A stretch of DNA of 36,762 bases from Cellulomonas uda (lineage in GTDB: Bacteria; Actinomycetota; Actinomycetes; Actinomycetales; Cellulomonadaceae): contig NZ_BJLP01000040.1 of assembly GCF_006538705.1 (NCBI RefSeq), positions 1-36,762 of the forward strand. Direction: 5' to 3'. Positions 7,339 through 14,127 of this stretch are shown in pieces. How positions within the stretch are numbered: the stretch's first letter is position 1; each line of letters starts with the position of its first letter. A program made the position numbers and the translations under genes. A model generated the notes under the pieces. It was not told where the DNA came from, did no database searches, and saw nothing but the letters and a program-made list of their open reading frames with translations.

Positions 7339-8240
7339 CTCCCGAGCGCCAGACGTTCGACGTGGGCGGCACGCAGGTGCGCGTCTCGCACCTGGACAAG
7401 GTGCTGTACCCGTCGACGGGCACGACCAAGGCCGAGCTGATCGACTACGTCGTGCGGGTCGCTCCCGCGCTGCTGCGCCAGCTCGAGGACCGGCCCGTCA
7501 CGCGCATCCGGTTCCCGGACGGGGTCGACGGGCAGCCGTTCTTCGAGAAGAACGTGCCGCGCGGCGCGCCGTCGTGGCTGCGCCACCGCGTGCTGCCGGC
7601 CGCGCCGGGCAACGACGACGAGGGCACCGAGCTCGACCTGCCGTTCCTCGACGACCTCGCGGGGCTGGTGTGGGCGACCAACGCGGGCGCGCTCGAGCTG
7701 CACACCCCGCAGTGGTCGGTCACCCGCGGCGGGAAGGTGCGCGGTGCGGACCGGCTCGTCGTCGACCTCGACCCGGGCGAGGGCGCGGGGCTCGACGAGT
7801 GCACGAAGGTGGCGCACCTCGTCGCGCAGCGACTCGCCAAGGACGGCCTGACGACGACCGTGCCCGTCACGTCGGGCAGCAAGGGCATGCAGCTGTACGC
7901 GCCGTTGCCCCGGCGCCGCCCCGCGGTCCAGGTGCGCCAGTACGCGCGGGACCTGGCGCACGAGCTCGCGCGCGAGCACCCGCAGCTCGTCGTGGCCGTC
8001 ATGCGCAAGGACCTGCGCGGCGGCAAGGTCCTGCTCGACTGGTCCCAGAACCACCCCGCGAAGACGACCATCACGCCGTACTCGCTGCGCGGCCGGCACG
8101 AGCCGCGCGTCGCCGCGCCCCGCTGGTGGGACGAGGTGGTCCCGGGTCTCACCCAGCTCGCTCCCACCGACGTCGCGCAGCGGCTCGCGGAGCGCGGCGA
8201 CCCGTTCGTGGAGGGTGCGGGACGGCCGTCGCCGCCCTGA
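7335..8240 (+). CDS. ligD: LigD-type primase-polymerase
   Basis: Archaeo-eukaryotic-primase-like polymerase (301 residues) matching the N-terminal polymerase module of mycobacterial LigD. It fills gaps at Ku-bound ends with dNTPs or rNTPs. HLDKVLYPSTGTTKAELIDY, FFEKNVPRGAPSW and ELHTPQW are family landmarks. Catalytic Asp residues are in DLDPGEG (D144, D146) and LLDWSQN (D235). The nucleotide-binding loop reads SGSKGMQLY, whereas M. tuberculosis has SGSKGLHLY, so a Gln replaces the His. The ATG at 7335 overlaps the ligase stop by four bases. Confidence 0.92.
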   Translation: MTPERQTFDVGGTQVRVSHLDKVLYPSTGTTKAELIDYVVRVAPALLRQLEDRPVTRIRFPDGVDGQPFFEKNVPRGAPSWLRHRVLPAAPGNDDEGTELDLPFLDDLAGLVWATNAGALELHTPQWSVTRGGKVRGADRLVVDLDPGEGAGLDECTKVAHLVAQRLAKDGLTTTVPVTSGSKGMQLYAPLPRRRPAVQVRQYARDLAHELAREHPQLVVAVMRKDLRGGKVLLDWSQNHPAKTTITPYSLRGRHEPRVAAPRWWDEVVPGLTQLAPTDVAQRLAERGDPFVEGAGRPSPP

Positions 8241-8258
8241 CGTGCGGGTGACCTGCAC

Positions 8259-8296
8259 GGGCAGGCGCCCGGGGCACCCCCGGCGAGCGCCTGCCC
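8259..8296. terminator. terminator after the LigD polymerase gene
   Basis: An outer 10-bp stem GGGCAGGCGC (8259-8268) / GCGCCTGCCC (8287-8296) encloses an inner CCGGGG/CCCCGG stem (8269-8274, 8278-8283) with a three-base loop. It starts 19 bases after the stop codon. Confidence 0.8.
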
Positions 8297-8420
8297 CGGC
8301 GCGTCCCGGACCGGCGCGCCGGTCGGGGCCGTCTGCGATGGCGAGGTGTCGCGGCGTGCGGCAGTGTGGAGTCCCGGGCCTGACCGCACAGGCCCGCGAC
8401 CACGAGACGAGGAGCCTGAC

Positions 8421-9005
8421 ATGGCGCGCAAGGACCTGCCGAAGTACACCGTCCCCTCGCTGACCCCGCAGGACGGCGCGGCGGTCGCGGCGATCCTCCA
8501 GGAGCGGCTGGACGCGCTCAACGACCTGGCGCTCACGCTCAAGCACATCCACTGGAACGTCGTGGGGCCGCACTTCATCGCGGTGCACGAGATGATCGAC
8601 CCCCAGGTGGACGCCGTGCGCGCGATGGTGGACGCGGTCGCCGAGAGGATCGCTACGCTCGGCGTCGCACCGGTGGGAACCCCGGGTGCGCTCGTGAAGA
8701 ACCGCACGTGGGACGACTACAGCATCGGCCGCGCGTCGACCACGGAGCACCTGGGCGCGCTCGACGAGGTCTACGTCGGGGTGATCACCGCGCACCGCAA
8801 GGCCGCCGCCGACACCGAGGAGCTCGACACCGTGACCAACGACCTGCTGGTCGGCCACCTGCACGAGCTGGAGCTGTTCCACTGGTTCGTCCGGGCGCAC
8901 CTGGAGTCCTCGGGCGGCGCGCTGAGCACGGCGGGCGCGAGCACCGAGAAGGAGGCCGCGCGCGCGGCCTCGGGTGCGGCACGCAAGGCGTCGGCGGCCA
9001 GGTGA
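8421..9005 (+). CDS. dps: Dps family DNA-protecting ferritin-like protein
   Basis: Dps dodecamer subunit (194 residues) that oxidises and stores iron and binds DNA under starvation or oxidative stress. The signature LKHIHWNVVGPHFIAVHEMIDPQVDAV supplies ferroxidase ligands at the dimer interface (H44, H56, D60 by motif). A C-terminal tail of about 25 residues rich in Ala, Lys and Arg (TEKEAARAASGAARKASAAR) resembles the DNA-binding tail of mycobacterial Dps. ATG at 8421 follows AGGAG by six bases; an upstream extension of the open frame lacks a ribosome-binding site. The stop overlaps the next gene as GTGA, so the two are probably co-translated. Confidence 0.93.
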   Translation: MARKDLPKYTVPSLTPQDGAAVAAILQERLDALNDLALTLKHIHWNVVGPHFIAVHEMIDPQVDAVRAMVDAVAERIATLGVAPVGTPGALVKNRTWDDYSIGRASTTEHLGALDEVYVGVITAHRKAAADTEELDTVTNDLLVGHLHELELFHWFVRAHLESSGGALSTAGASTEKEAARAASGAARKASAAR

Positions 9006-10183
9006 GCCCACGCACGACCCGCGGAGCCCGGCCCGGCGCCCGGGGTGACGACCAGCGCGGCGACGACCTGCGCGCGGTCCGCCCCGGGACGTCGCGGCCG
9101 GGCTCGGCGCACCCCGACGCGCGGCTGCACCTCGCGGCACGGCTCGAGGACGCGTTCGACCGCCGCGTCGCGGCGGTGCTGGCGCGCCGCGGCTGGACGC
9201 TGCGGATCGAGCCGTACGCCGGGTACGGCGCGCCGGGCTGGGTGCGCGTGTTCGCCCGCACGCTGCTGGCCGCACCCGTCGTGCACGAGCAGGACCTGCC
9301 GGGTGCGGGTGCGGCGGCCCAGGCGGGTGCGCGTCCCGCGGCGGCGGTGCGCGGCTGGCGGTCGTTCGCGACCGCGCAGGTCGCCGGCGCGTGGGTCGAG
9401 GTGCGCGTCGGTGACCGCGTGCACCGGGTCGAGACCGACCGCGGCGGCTACCTGGACGTGCGGCTGGCGAGCGACCTGGCGCCCGGTTGGCACGACGTGG
9501 AGCTGCGCGCGGCGGACGGCGCGCGTGCGACCGCGCCGGTGCACGTGATCGGTCCGGACGTGCGGTCGGGCATCGTGAGCGACATCGACGACACGGTCCT
9601 CGTGACTCGTCTCCCCCGCATCTTCGTCGCGGCCTGGAACACGCTCGTCCGGCACGAGAACGCCCGCGAGCCCGTCCCCGGCATGGCCGGCCTCTACGCG
9701 CGGCTCCTCGCGGGCCGGGACATGCCCGTGGTGTACCTGTCCACGGGGGCGTGGAACGCCGCGCCCGCGATCGGCCGCTTCCTGCGCCGGTTCGGGTTCC
9801 CGCCCGGCCCCATGCTGCTGACCGACTGGGGTCCGACGAACACAGGCTGGTTCCGCAGCGGCCGCGAGCACAAGCTGTCGCAGCTGCGGCGGCTCACGGA
9901 GGAGCTGCCGCAGGTGTCGTGGGTGCTGATCGGCGACGACGGCCAGCACGACCCGCAGATCTACGCGCACGCCGCGCAGGAGCGTCCCGAGCGGGTGCGC
10001 GCGATCCTGCTGCGTCAGCTGACGTTCGCGGAGCACGTGCTCGCGCACGGCCTGCCAGTCCCCGCGTCGGGCTCGGTGCGTGCGGAGGACCAGGCGTCGC
10101 GCGACGGGATCCCGGTGCTGCAGGGTGCCGACGGCTACGAGCTGCTGCGCGCGGTGCAGCAGGCCCGGATCACGCTGGAGTAG
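9002..10183 (+). CDS. App1-type phosphatidate phosphatase domain protein
   Basis: A 393-residue protein with a C-terminal catalytic domain of the App1 (DUF2183) HAD-like phosphatase family. Motif I is SDIDDTVLVT (D194, D196). GPMLLTDWG and the later VLIGDDGQHDPQIY provide the remaining HAD motifs. In yeast App1 is a magnesium-dependent phosphatidate phosphatase; the bacterial substrate is not established. The N-terminal half holds a small beta-rich segment (VEVRVGDRVHRVETDRGGYLDV). There are no signal peptide or membrane segments. The GTG start overlaps the Dps stop by four bases. Why a phosphatase follows Dps is unknown. Confidence 0.85.
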   Translation: MSPRTTRGARPGARGDDQRGDDLRAVRPGTSRPGSAHPDARLHLAARLEDAFDRRVAAVLARRGWTLRIEPYAGYGAPGWVRVFARTLLAAPVVHEQDLPGAGAAAQAGARPAAAVRGWRSFATAQVAGAWVEVRVGDRVHRVETDRGGYLDVRLASDLAPGWHDVELRAADGARATAPVHVIGPDVRSGIVSDIDDTVLVTRLPRIFVAAWNTLVRHENAREPVPGMAGLYARLLAGRDMPVVYLSTGAWNAAPAIGRFLRRFGFPPGPMLLTDWGPTNTGWFRSGREHKLSQLRRLTEELPQVSWVLIGDDGQHDPQIYAHAAQERPERVRAILLRQLTFAEHVLAHGLPVPASGSVRAEDQASRDGIPVLQGADGYELLRAVQQARITLE

Positions 10184-10207
10184 CGCACCGGGCACTGAAG
10201 TAGCGCA

Positions 10208-10234
10208 AGCGGCGACCGCCGGACGGACGCCGCT
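10208..10234. terminator. weak stem between convergent genes
   Basis: AGCGGCG (10208-10214) and CGCCGCT (10228-10234) form a 7-bp stem with a 13-base loop between the App1 gene and the small leftward gene. A 9-base direct repeat AGTAGCGCA occurs at 10179-10187 and 10199-10207 just before it. Confidence 0.35.
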
Positions 10235-10256
10235 GGGACCGGCTGCGCGGGCGGGC

Positions 10257-10463
10257 TCAGAGGCGGTCGGGGTCGTCCCACTCGTCGTTGCTCGACACGG
10301 GCTCGTCGTCGGGGACCAGCTCGGTGGCCCGCAGCGACCGGGGCGCCCGGCTCGGGTCTCCCCCGGACCGCGCGTCCGCGGCGGCGAGCACCGCGTCGTC
10401 GGGGGTCCGCTCGGCGATGCGCTCGGCGGCCGGGTTCGAGACGAGGTCGTGATCGCGCGGCAT
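10257..10463 (-). CDS. small acidic protein of unknown function
   Basis: A 68-residue protein I do not recognise. It is strongly acidic, with many Asp and Glu and a C-terminus of DEWDDPDRL, and it is predicted to be largely disordered. Codon use is typical of the genome (nearly all third positions G or C), which supports real coding. ATG at 10463 has no Shine-Dalgarno sequence, but TAGAAC lies exactly six bases upstream on the minus strand, suggesting a leaderless mRNA. It is convergent with the App1 gene and divergent from mqo. Confidence 0.65.
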   Translation of the reverse strand: MPRDHDLVSNPAAERIAERTPDDAVLAAADARSGGDPSRAPRSLRATELVPDDEPVSSNDEWDDPDRL

Positions 10464-10469
10464 GCCATC

Positions 10470-10475
10470 GTTCTA
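10470..10475 (-). promoter_or_regulatory. candidate -10 hexamer, leaderless start
   Basis: The minus strand reads TAGAAC, then six bases, then the ATG of the small acidic protein. Same spacing as the mqo promoter, although the final T of TAnnnT is missing. Confidence 0.35.
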
Positions 10476-10573
10476 CCCGGTCGGCGGCGATCGCGCACCC
10501 GTTCGGCCACGCAAGCGACGACCTGCACCTGGCATCCGCGCTGCTCACGGCCCCGCCAGAGACCAAGGTCACA

Positions 10574-10589
10574 TGTCGGGAAGATCACA
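10574..10589 (+). promoter_or_regulatory. possible CRP/GlxR-type half-conserved site
   Basis: TGTCG-N6-TCACA matches 8 of 10 bases of the CRP/GlxR consensus TGTGA-N6-TCACA with exact spacing. It is centred about 53 bases before the predicted mqo transcription start. One half-site is imperfect, so this is tentative. Confidence 0.3.
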
Positions 10590-10600
10590 GGAGCCTCGCG

Positions 10601-10634
10601 GTGAAGAATCTCGACGTCAACTTACGATCGGCTC
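10601..10634 (+). promoter_or_regulatory. mqo promoter giving a leaderless mRNA
   Basis: TACGAT (10623-10628) fits the -10 pattern TAnnnT. GTGAAG (10601-10606), which shares TGA with TTGACA, lies 16 bases before it. Only six bases separate the hexamer from the GTG at 10635, so transcription should start on the start codon. There is no Shine-Dalgarno sequence. Confidence 0.6.
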
Positions 10635-12149
10635 GTGCCTTCCCGGAACACCGCCCCCGGAACCGAGCCCCGCACCGACACGGACCTGGACGTCCTGCTC
10701 GTCGGTGGGGGGATCATGAGCGCGACGCTCGCGAGCCTCCTGAGCACGCTCGAGCCGTCCTGGCGGATCGAGATCCACGAGCGACGGGACGCCGTCGCGC
10801 AGGAGAGCTCCAACCCGTGGAACAACGCGGGCACCGGCCACGCGGCGCTGTGCGAGCTCAACTACACCCCGCAGCGCCCGGACGGCTCGGTCGACATCAC
10901 GAAGGCCGTGACGATCAACGAGCAGTTCGAGCTCTCGCGCGAGCTGTGGCACTACCTCGCCGGCAAGGATCGCCTGCCCGGTGGCTCCGGCTTCGTCTCC
11001 GCCACGCCGCACATGACGTTCGTCCGCGGCGCCGAGGGCGTCGACTACCTGCGTCGCCGCCACGCGGCGCTGAGCAGCCACCCGCTGTTCTCCGACCTCG
11101 AGTTCTCGACGGACCCGGAGCAGATCCGCCGGTGGGCTCCCCTCCTGGTGGCCGACCGCGACCCCGACGAGCCGGTCGCCGCGACGCGTGCCACCGCCGG
11201 CACGGACGTGGACTTCGGCGCCCTGACCCGCTCGATGATCGACGACACGGTCCGCCGCGGCGCGTCCCTGCACCTCGAGTCCGAGGTGACGCGCCTGCGC
11301 CGCCGCGCGGACGGGACGTGGCGCGTGACGCTGCGCGACCGTCGCTGGAACGGCCACCGGCGTGCGCGCGTCGTCACCGCGCGGTTCGTGTTCATCGGCG
11401 CGGGCGGCGGTGCGCTCGGCCTGCTGCAGAAGTCGGGGATCCCCGAGATCAAGGGCTACGCGGGCTTCCCGATCAGCGGCCAGTTCCTGCGCACGACGAA
11501 CCCCGCGGTCGTCGCCCAGCACCACGCCAAGGTGTACGGCCGGGCCGAGATCGGCGCTCCCCCAATGTCCGTGCCGCACCTCGACACGCGCGTCGTCGAG
11601 GGCGAGACCGCGGTCATGTTCGGCCCGTACGCGGGCTGGAGCATGAAGTTCCTCAAGCACGGCTCGTGGCTCGACCTCGTGCGGTCCATCCGCCCGGGGA
11701 ACCTCGTCCCGATGCTCGCCGTCGGGCTGCAGAACCTCGACCTGCTGAAGTACCTCATCAGCGAGGTCACGGCGTCGCGCGAGGCACGCTTCGCCGCGCT
11801 GCGCAGGTTCGTGCCGACGGCGCGCGCGTCCGACTGGGAGCTCATCACCGCGGGCCAGCGCGTCCAGGTCATCAAGAAGGGCAAGGGCGGCGGCGTCCTC
11901 GAGTTCGGCACCGAGCTCGTGACGTCCGCCGACGGCTCGATCGCGGGCCTGCTGGGCGCCTCGCCGGGCGCCTCGACCGCGGTCGCGACGATGGTCACGC
12001 TGCTCGAGCGGTGCTTCCCGGAGCGGGTCGAGGCGTGGCAGCCGGCGCTGCGGGAGATGATGCCGAGCCTCGGCGGCGGCACCTGGGACGAGTCGTTCGA
12101 GCTGGACCGCTTGGTCGACGAGGCGTTCTCGTCCGATCATTCAGCGTGA
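10635..12149 (+). CDS. mqo: malate:quinone oxidoreductase
   Basis: FAD-dependent, membrane-associated enzyme (504 residues) that oxidises malate to oxaloacetate and passes electrons to quinone, linking the citric acid cycle to respiration. The Rossmann motif VLLVGGGIMSATLASLL lies near the N-terminus. MQO family motifs include SSNPWNNAGTGHAALCELNYTP, GFPISGQFLRT and the C-terminal SPGASTAVATMVTLLE. Length matches the family (about 490-500). The GTG start at 10635 lacks a ribosome-binding site and sits six bases after a -10 hexamer. The stop overlaps the next small gene as GTGA. Confidence 0.96.
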   Translation: MPSRNTAPGTEPRTDTDLDVLLVGGGIMSATLASLLSTLEPSWRIEIHERRDAVAQESSNPWNNAGTGHAALCELNYTPQRPDGSVDITKAVTINEQFELSRELWHYLAGKDRLPGGSGFVSATPHMTFVRGAEGVDYLRRRHAALSSHPLFSDLEFSTDPEQIRRWAPLLVADRDPDEPVAATRATAGTDVDFGALTRSMIDDTVRRGASLHLESEVTRLRRRADGTWRVTLRDRRWNGHRRARVVTARFVFIGAGGGALGLLQKSGIPEIKGYAGFPISGQFLRTTNPAVVAQHHAKVYGRAEIGAPPMSVPHLDTRVVEGETAVMFGPYAGWSMKFLKHGSWLDLVRSIRPGNLVPMLAVGLQNLDLLKYLISEVTASREARFAALRRFVPTARASDWELITAGQRVQVIKKGKGGGVLEFGTELVTSADGSIAGLLGASPGASTAVATMVTLLERCFPERVEAWQPALREMMPSLGGGTWDESFELDRLVDEAFSSDHSA

Positions 12150-12442
12150 CCCCGGACGAACCCTCAGCCCCCGAGGCCGTCAGCGCCCAGATGCGCCGCG
12201 CGAAGGCGCAGGCGTTCACGGACCACACGACGGTCGGACTCGTGCGCACGGAGGCCGACGGGCGCGTGACGATCGCGTGCGCGTGCGGCATGGAGCTCAC
12301 GAACGGCCCGACGTGGTCGCTCGACGAGCACATCCGCCTGCACCGTGCCGAGGCGCGCTTCCTCGCGCTCGCCGCCGTCGCGCCCGTGGGCATCCCCCGG
12401 CTCGTGCCGTGGCCGGTCCCGGGCGTCGACGCGCAGGTCTGA
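12146..12442 (+). CDS. small Cys/His protein coupled to mqo
   Basis: A 98-residue protein of unknown function. It contains C45-A-C47 and H62-x3-H66 (IACACGMEL, then DEHIRLHRAEARF), spaced like a C2H2-type zinc-binding site, so a single zinc finger or metal-binding module is inferred. The N-terminus is acidic and Pro-rich; the C-terminus is Pro/Val-rich. The GTG start overlaps the mqo stop by four bases, so translation is probably coupled. A role in MQO biogenesis or regulation is only suggested by position. Confidence 0.75.
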   Translation: MTPDEPSAPEAVSAQMRRAKAQAFTDHTTVGLVRTEADGRVTIACACGMELTNGPTWSLDEHIRLHRAEARFLALAAVAPVGIPRLVPWPVPGVDAQV

Positions 12443-12473
12443 CCCCGCGCGCCCGACGACCCTGCGCGACAGG

Positions 12474-12824
12474 TCAGTCGCGCACGACGACGAGCCCGTC
12501 GTCGTGGTCGTGCGGCAGCCCGAGCTCGTGCGCGCGCTCGTGCGCCTCCCGGGCCGCCATCCGCTCCGCGATGCGCGCCTGCACCTGCGGCCGGCGCAGC
12601 GGCGGGACCGTCGGTGGCGGGGTGCGGCGCTCGGGCAGCTCCGCGAGGATCGCGGCGGTCGCCGCCGCCACCGCCCGCACGGCCGCCTCGAACGGTTCAC
12701 GCGTCGCGGCCGACGGTGTGCGCACCCCCGTGACCTTGCGCACGTACTGCACGGCGGCGGCCTCGATCTCATCGTCGGTCGCGGGCGGCTCGAGGCCGCG
12801 CAGGGTCGTGATGTTCCGGCACAT
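12474..12824 (-). CDS. DUF2277 family protein with extended C-terminus
   Basis: The N-terminus MCRNITTLRGLEPPATDDEIEAAAVQYVRKV is the DUF2277 signature; the function of this family is unknown. The conserved part covers about residues 1-65. Family members are usually about 85-90 residues, and this protein (116) adds a His/Asp/Arg-rich tail with AHERAHELGLPHDHDD, which could bind metal. The ATG at 12824 lies inside a 14-bp palindrome CGGCACATGTGCCG. TAGCGT lies six bases upstream and CTGACA another 18 bases back, predicting a leaderless mRNA. Confidence 0.85.
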   Translation of the reverse strand: MCRNITTLRGLEPPATDDEIEAAAVQYVRKVTGVRTPSAATREPFEAAVRAVAAATAAILAELPERRTPPPTVPPLRRPQVQARIAERMAAREAHERAHELGLPHDHDDGLVVVRD

Positions 12825-12830
12825 GTGCCG

Positions 12831-12860
12831 ACGCTACGCCGCGGCCCGCGGGCCTGTCAG
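12831..12860 (-). promoter_or_regulatory. promoter of the DUF2277 gene
   Basis: On the minus strand CTGACA (12860-12855, five of six matches to TTGACA) is followed by 18 bases and TAGCGT (12836-12831), then six bases and ATG. The -35 box overlaps the stop region of the upstream alkyltransferase gene. This is the best-formed promoter in the window. Confidence 0.6.
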
Positions 12861-13486
12861 GACGCGTCCCCGCCGGGGCGCTCGAGCTCGAGCAGCGCCG
12901 CCTTCGCGGCGTCACCACCGGCGTACCGGCCCGGGGACCCGTCGGAGCGGACCACGCGGTGGCACGGCACGACGAGCGGCACCGGGTTGAGCGCGCACGC
13001 GGTCCCCACAGCCCGCACGGCGCGGGGGCGCCCGGCCGCGGACGCGACCTGGGCGTAGCTGGCCGTGCGCCCGTAGCCGATCGTCGGGAGGTGCTCGACG
13101 ACCGCACGCCGGAACCCGGTCGCGAGGCGCAGGTCGACCGGCAGATCGAACCGGTGGCGGGCGCCCGAGAAGTACTCGTCGAGCTGACGTGCGACGTCGT
13201 CGAGCCTGCGGGGCGCCGCCAGCACGCGCGGGCTGACGCGCGCCGCGAGGTCGGCCAGCACGGCGTCGTGGTCCTGCACCGCGAACGCGACGCGGACCAG
13301 CCCGACCGGGGTGGCCGCGAGCAGCAGGGTGCCGACCGGGGCGTCGAGCGTCCGGTACGCGACGTCGAGCAGGCCCGCGTCCTGCGCGCGCGCGACGAGC
13401 CGCGCGTGCAGGTCGGCGATCGCCCGCTCCCCCGGTTCCGGCACGGCCGCCAGCAGGCGCGCGGCCTCGTCGTCGACGGTGCTCAT
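12857..13486 (-). CDS. ogt: O6-alkylguanine-DNA alkyltransferase
   Basis: Methylated-DNA-[protein]-cysteine methyltransferase (209 residues). It removes alkyl groups from O6 of guanine by irreversible transfer to its own Cys. The active site is VPCHRVV, with the acceptor at about C175. GYGRTASYAQVASAAGRPRAVRAVGTACALNPVP is the helix-turn-helix and Asn-hinge region. About 40 residues at the N-terminus (ARLLAAVPEPGERAIADLHARLVARAQDAGLLDVAYR) precede the standard fold. ATG at 13486 follows AGGAG and overlaps the sigma factor stop as ATGA, so its translation is probably coupled to that of the sigma gene. Confidence 0.93.
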   Translation of the reverse strand: MSTVDDEAARLLAAVPEPGERAIADLHARLVARAQDAGLLDVAYRTLDAPVGTLLLAATPVGLVRVAFAVQDHDAVLADLAARVSPRVLAAPRRLDDVARQLDEYFSGARHRFDLPVDLRLATGFRRAVVEHLPTIGYGRTASYAQVASAAGRPRAVRAVGTACALNPVPLVVPCHRVVRSDGSPGRYAGGDAAKAALLELERPGGDAS

Positions 13487-14001
13487 GACCGGTCTCCTGT
13501 CTGCGGGAGGGCGGCGCGGTCGCCGTCCTGCTCGTCGTGCCACCACCGCGGCGCCGTGCGACGCAGGGCCGCGACGCCGTCGGCCGCCGCCCGCCGTGCG
13601 GCCTCGACGCTGCCGCCGAGCTCGGCGGCGACCTCGGCGTACGGCAGACCGGCGAGGTGGTGCAGCGTGACCGCGTGCCGCTGCTTGTCGGGGAGCGTCG
13701 CGAGCGCGCCCCACAGGTCGAGGTCGCGGTGCCGGTCGCTCGCGGGCGCGTCCGGCAGGTCACCGACGGGTACCGCACGCCGCCGGGTCGCGCGCCACAC
13801 GTCGATCGATCTGCGGCGTGCGATCGTCACGAGCCACGCCTCGACGTTCGTCCCGGGCTCGAGCGTGGGCCAGGCACGCAGCGCCGCGAGGAACGTCTCG
13901 GCCCACGCGTCCTGCGCGTCGTGCGGTCCGACGACCGCCCGGCACACGCGCAGCACGGTGGCACCGTGCGCGCGCACGACCTCCTCGAACGGTCCGGGCA
14001 T
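13483..14001 (-). CDS. ECF-like sigma-70 family factor
   Basis: A 172-residue group 4 (ECF) sigma factor. Region 2 covers about 8-75 (DAWAETFLAALRAW, then EAWLVTIARRRSIDVWRA), which contacts core polymerase and melts the -10. Region 4 covers about 95-145 (LPDKQRHAVTLHHLAGLPYAEVAAELGGSVEAARRAAADGVAALR) and holds the -35-binding helix-turn-helix. No anti-sigma gene is adjacent; the next gene is the coupled alkyltransferase. The ATG at 14001 lacks a Shine-Dalgarno sequence, and a GTG two codons upstream (14007) is a possible alternative. It is divergent from the YbaK-type gene. Confidence 0.88.
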   Translation of the reverse strand: MPGPFEEVVRAHGATVLRVCRAVVGPHDAQDAWAETFLAALRAWPTLEPGTNVEAWLVTIARRRSIDVWRATRRRAVPVGDLPDAPASDRHRDLDLWGALATLPDKQRHAVTLHHLAGLPYAEVAAELGGSVEAARRAAADGVAALRRTAPRWWHDEQDGDRAALPQTGDRS

Positions 14002-14127
14002 GGTCACAGTGTGCAGACGTCGCAGCCCGTCACGGCGTGAGGTCCGTGCGTGGACCGCGCGCCGAGCGCGGCACGCAGACGGGCACGCGTGCGCTGGGCA
14101 CCCCCTGACCTGCGGCAGGATGTGACC

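Noticed and set aside
10179..10207. Repeat array or CRISPR-like element formed by AGTAGCGCA copies
   Set aside because: Only two 9-base copies exist, one spanning the App1 stop codon; too few and too short to be an array.
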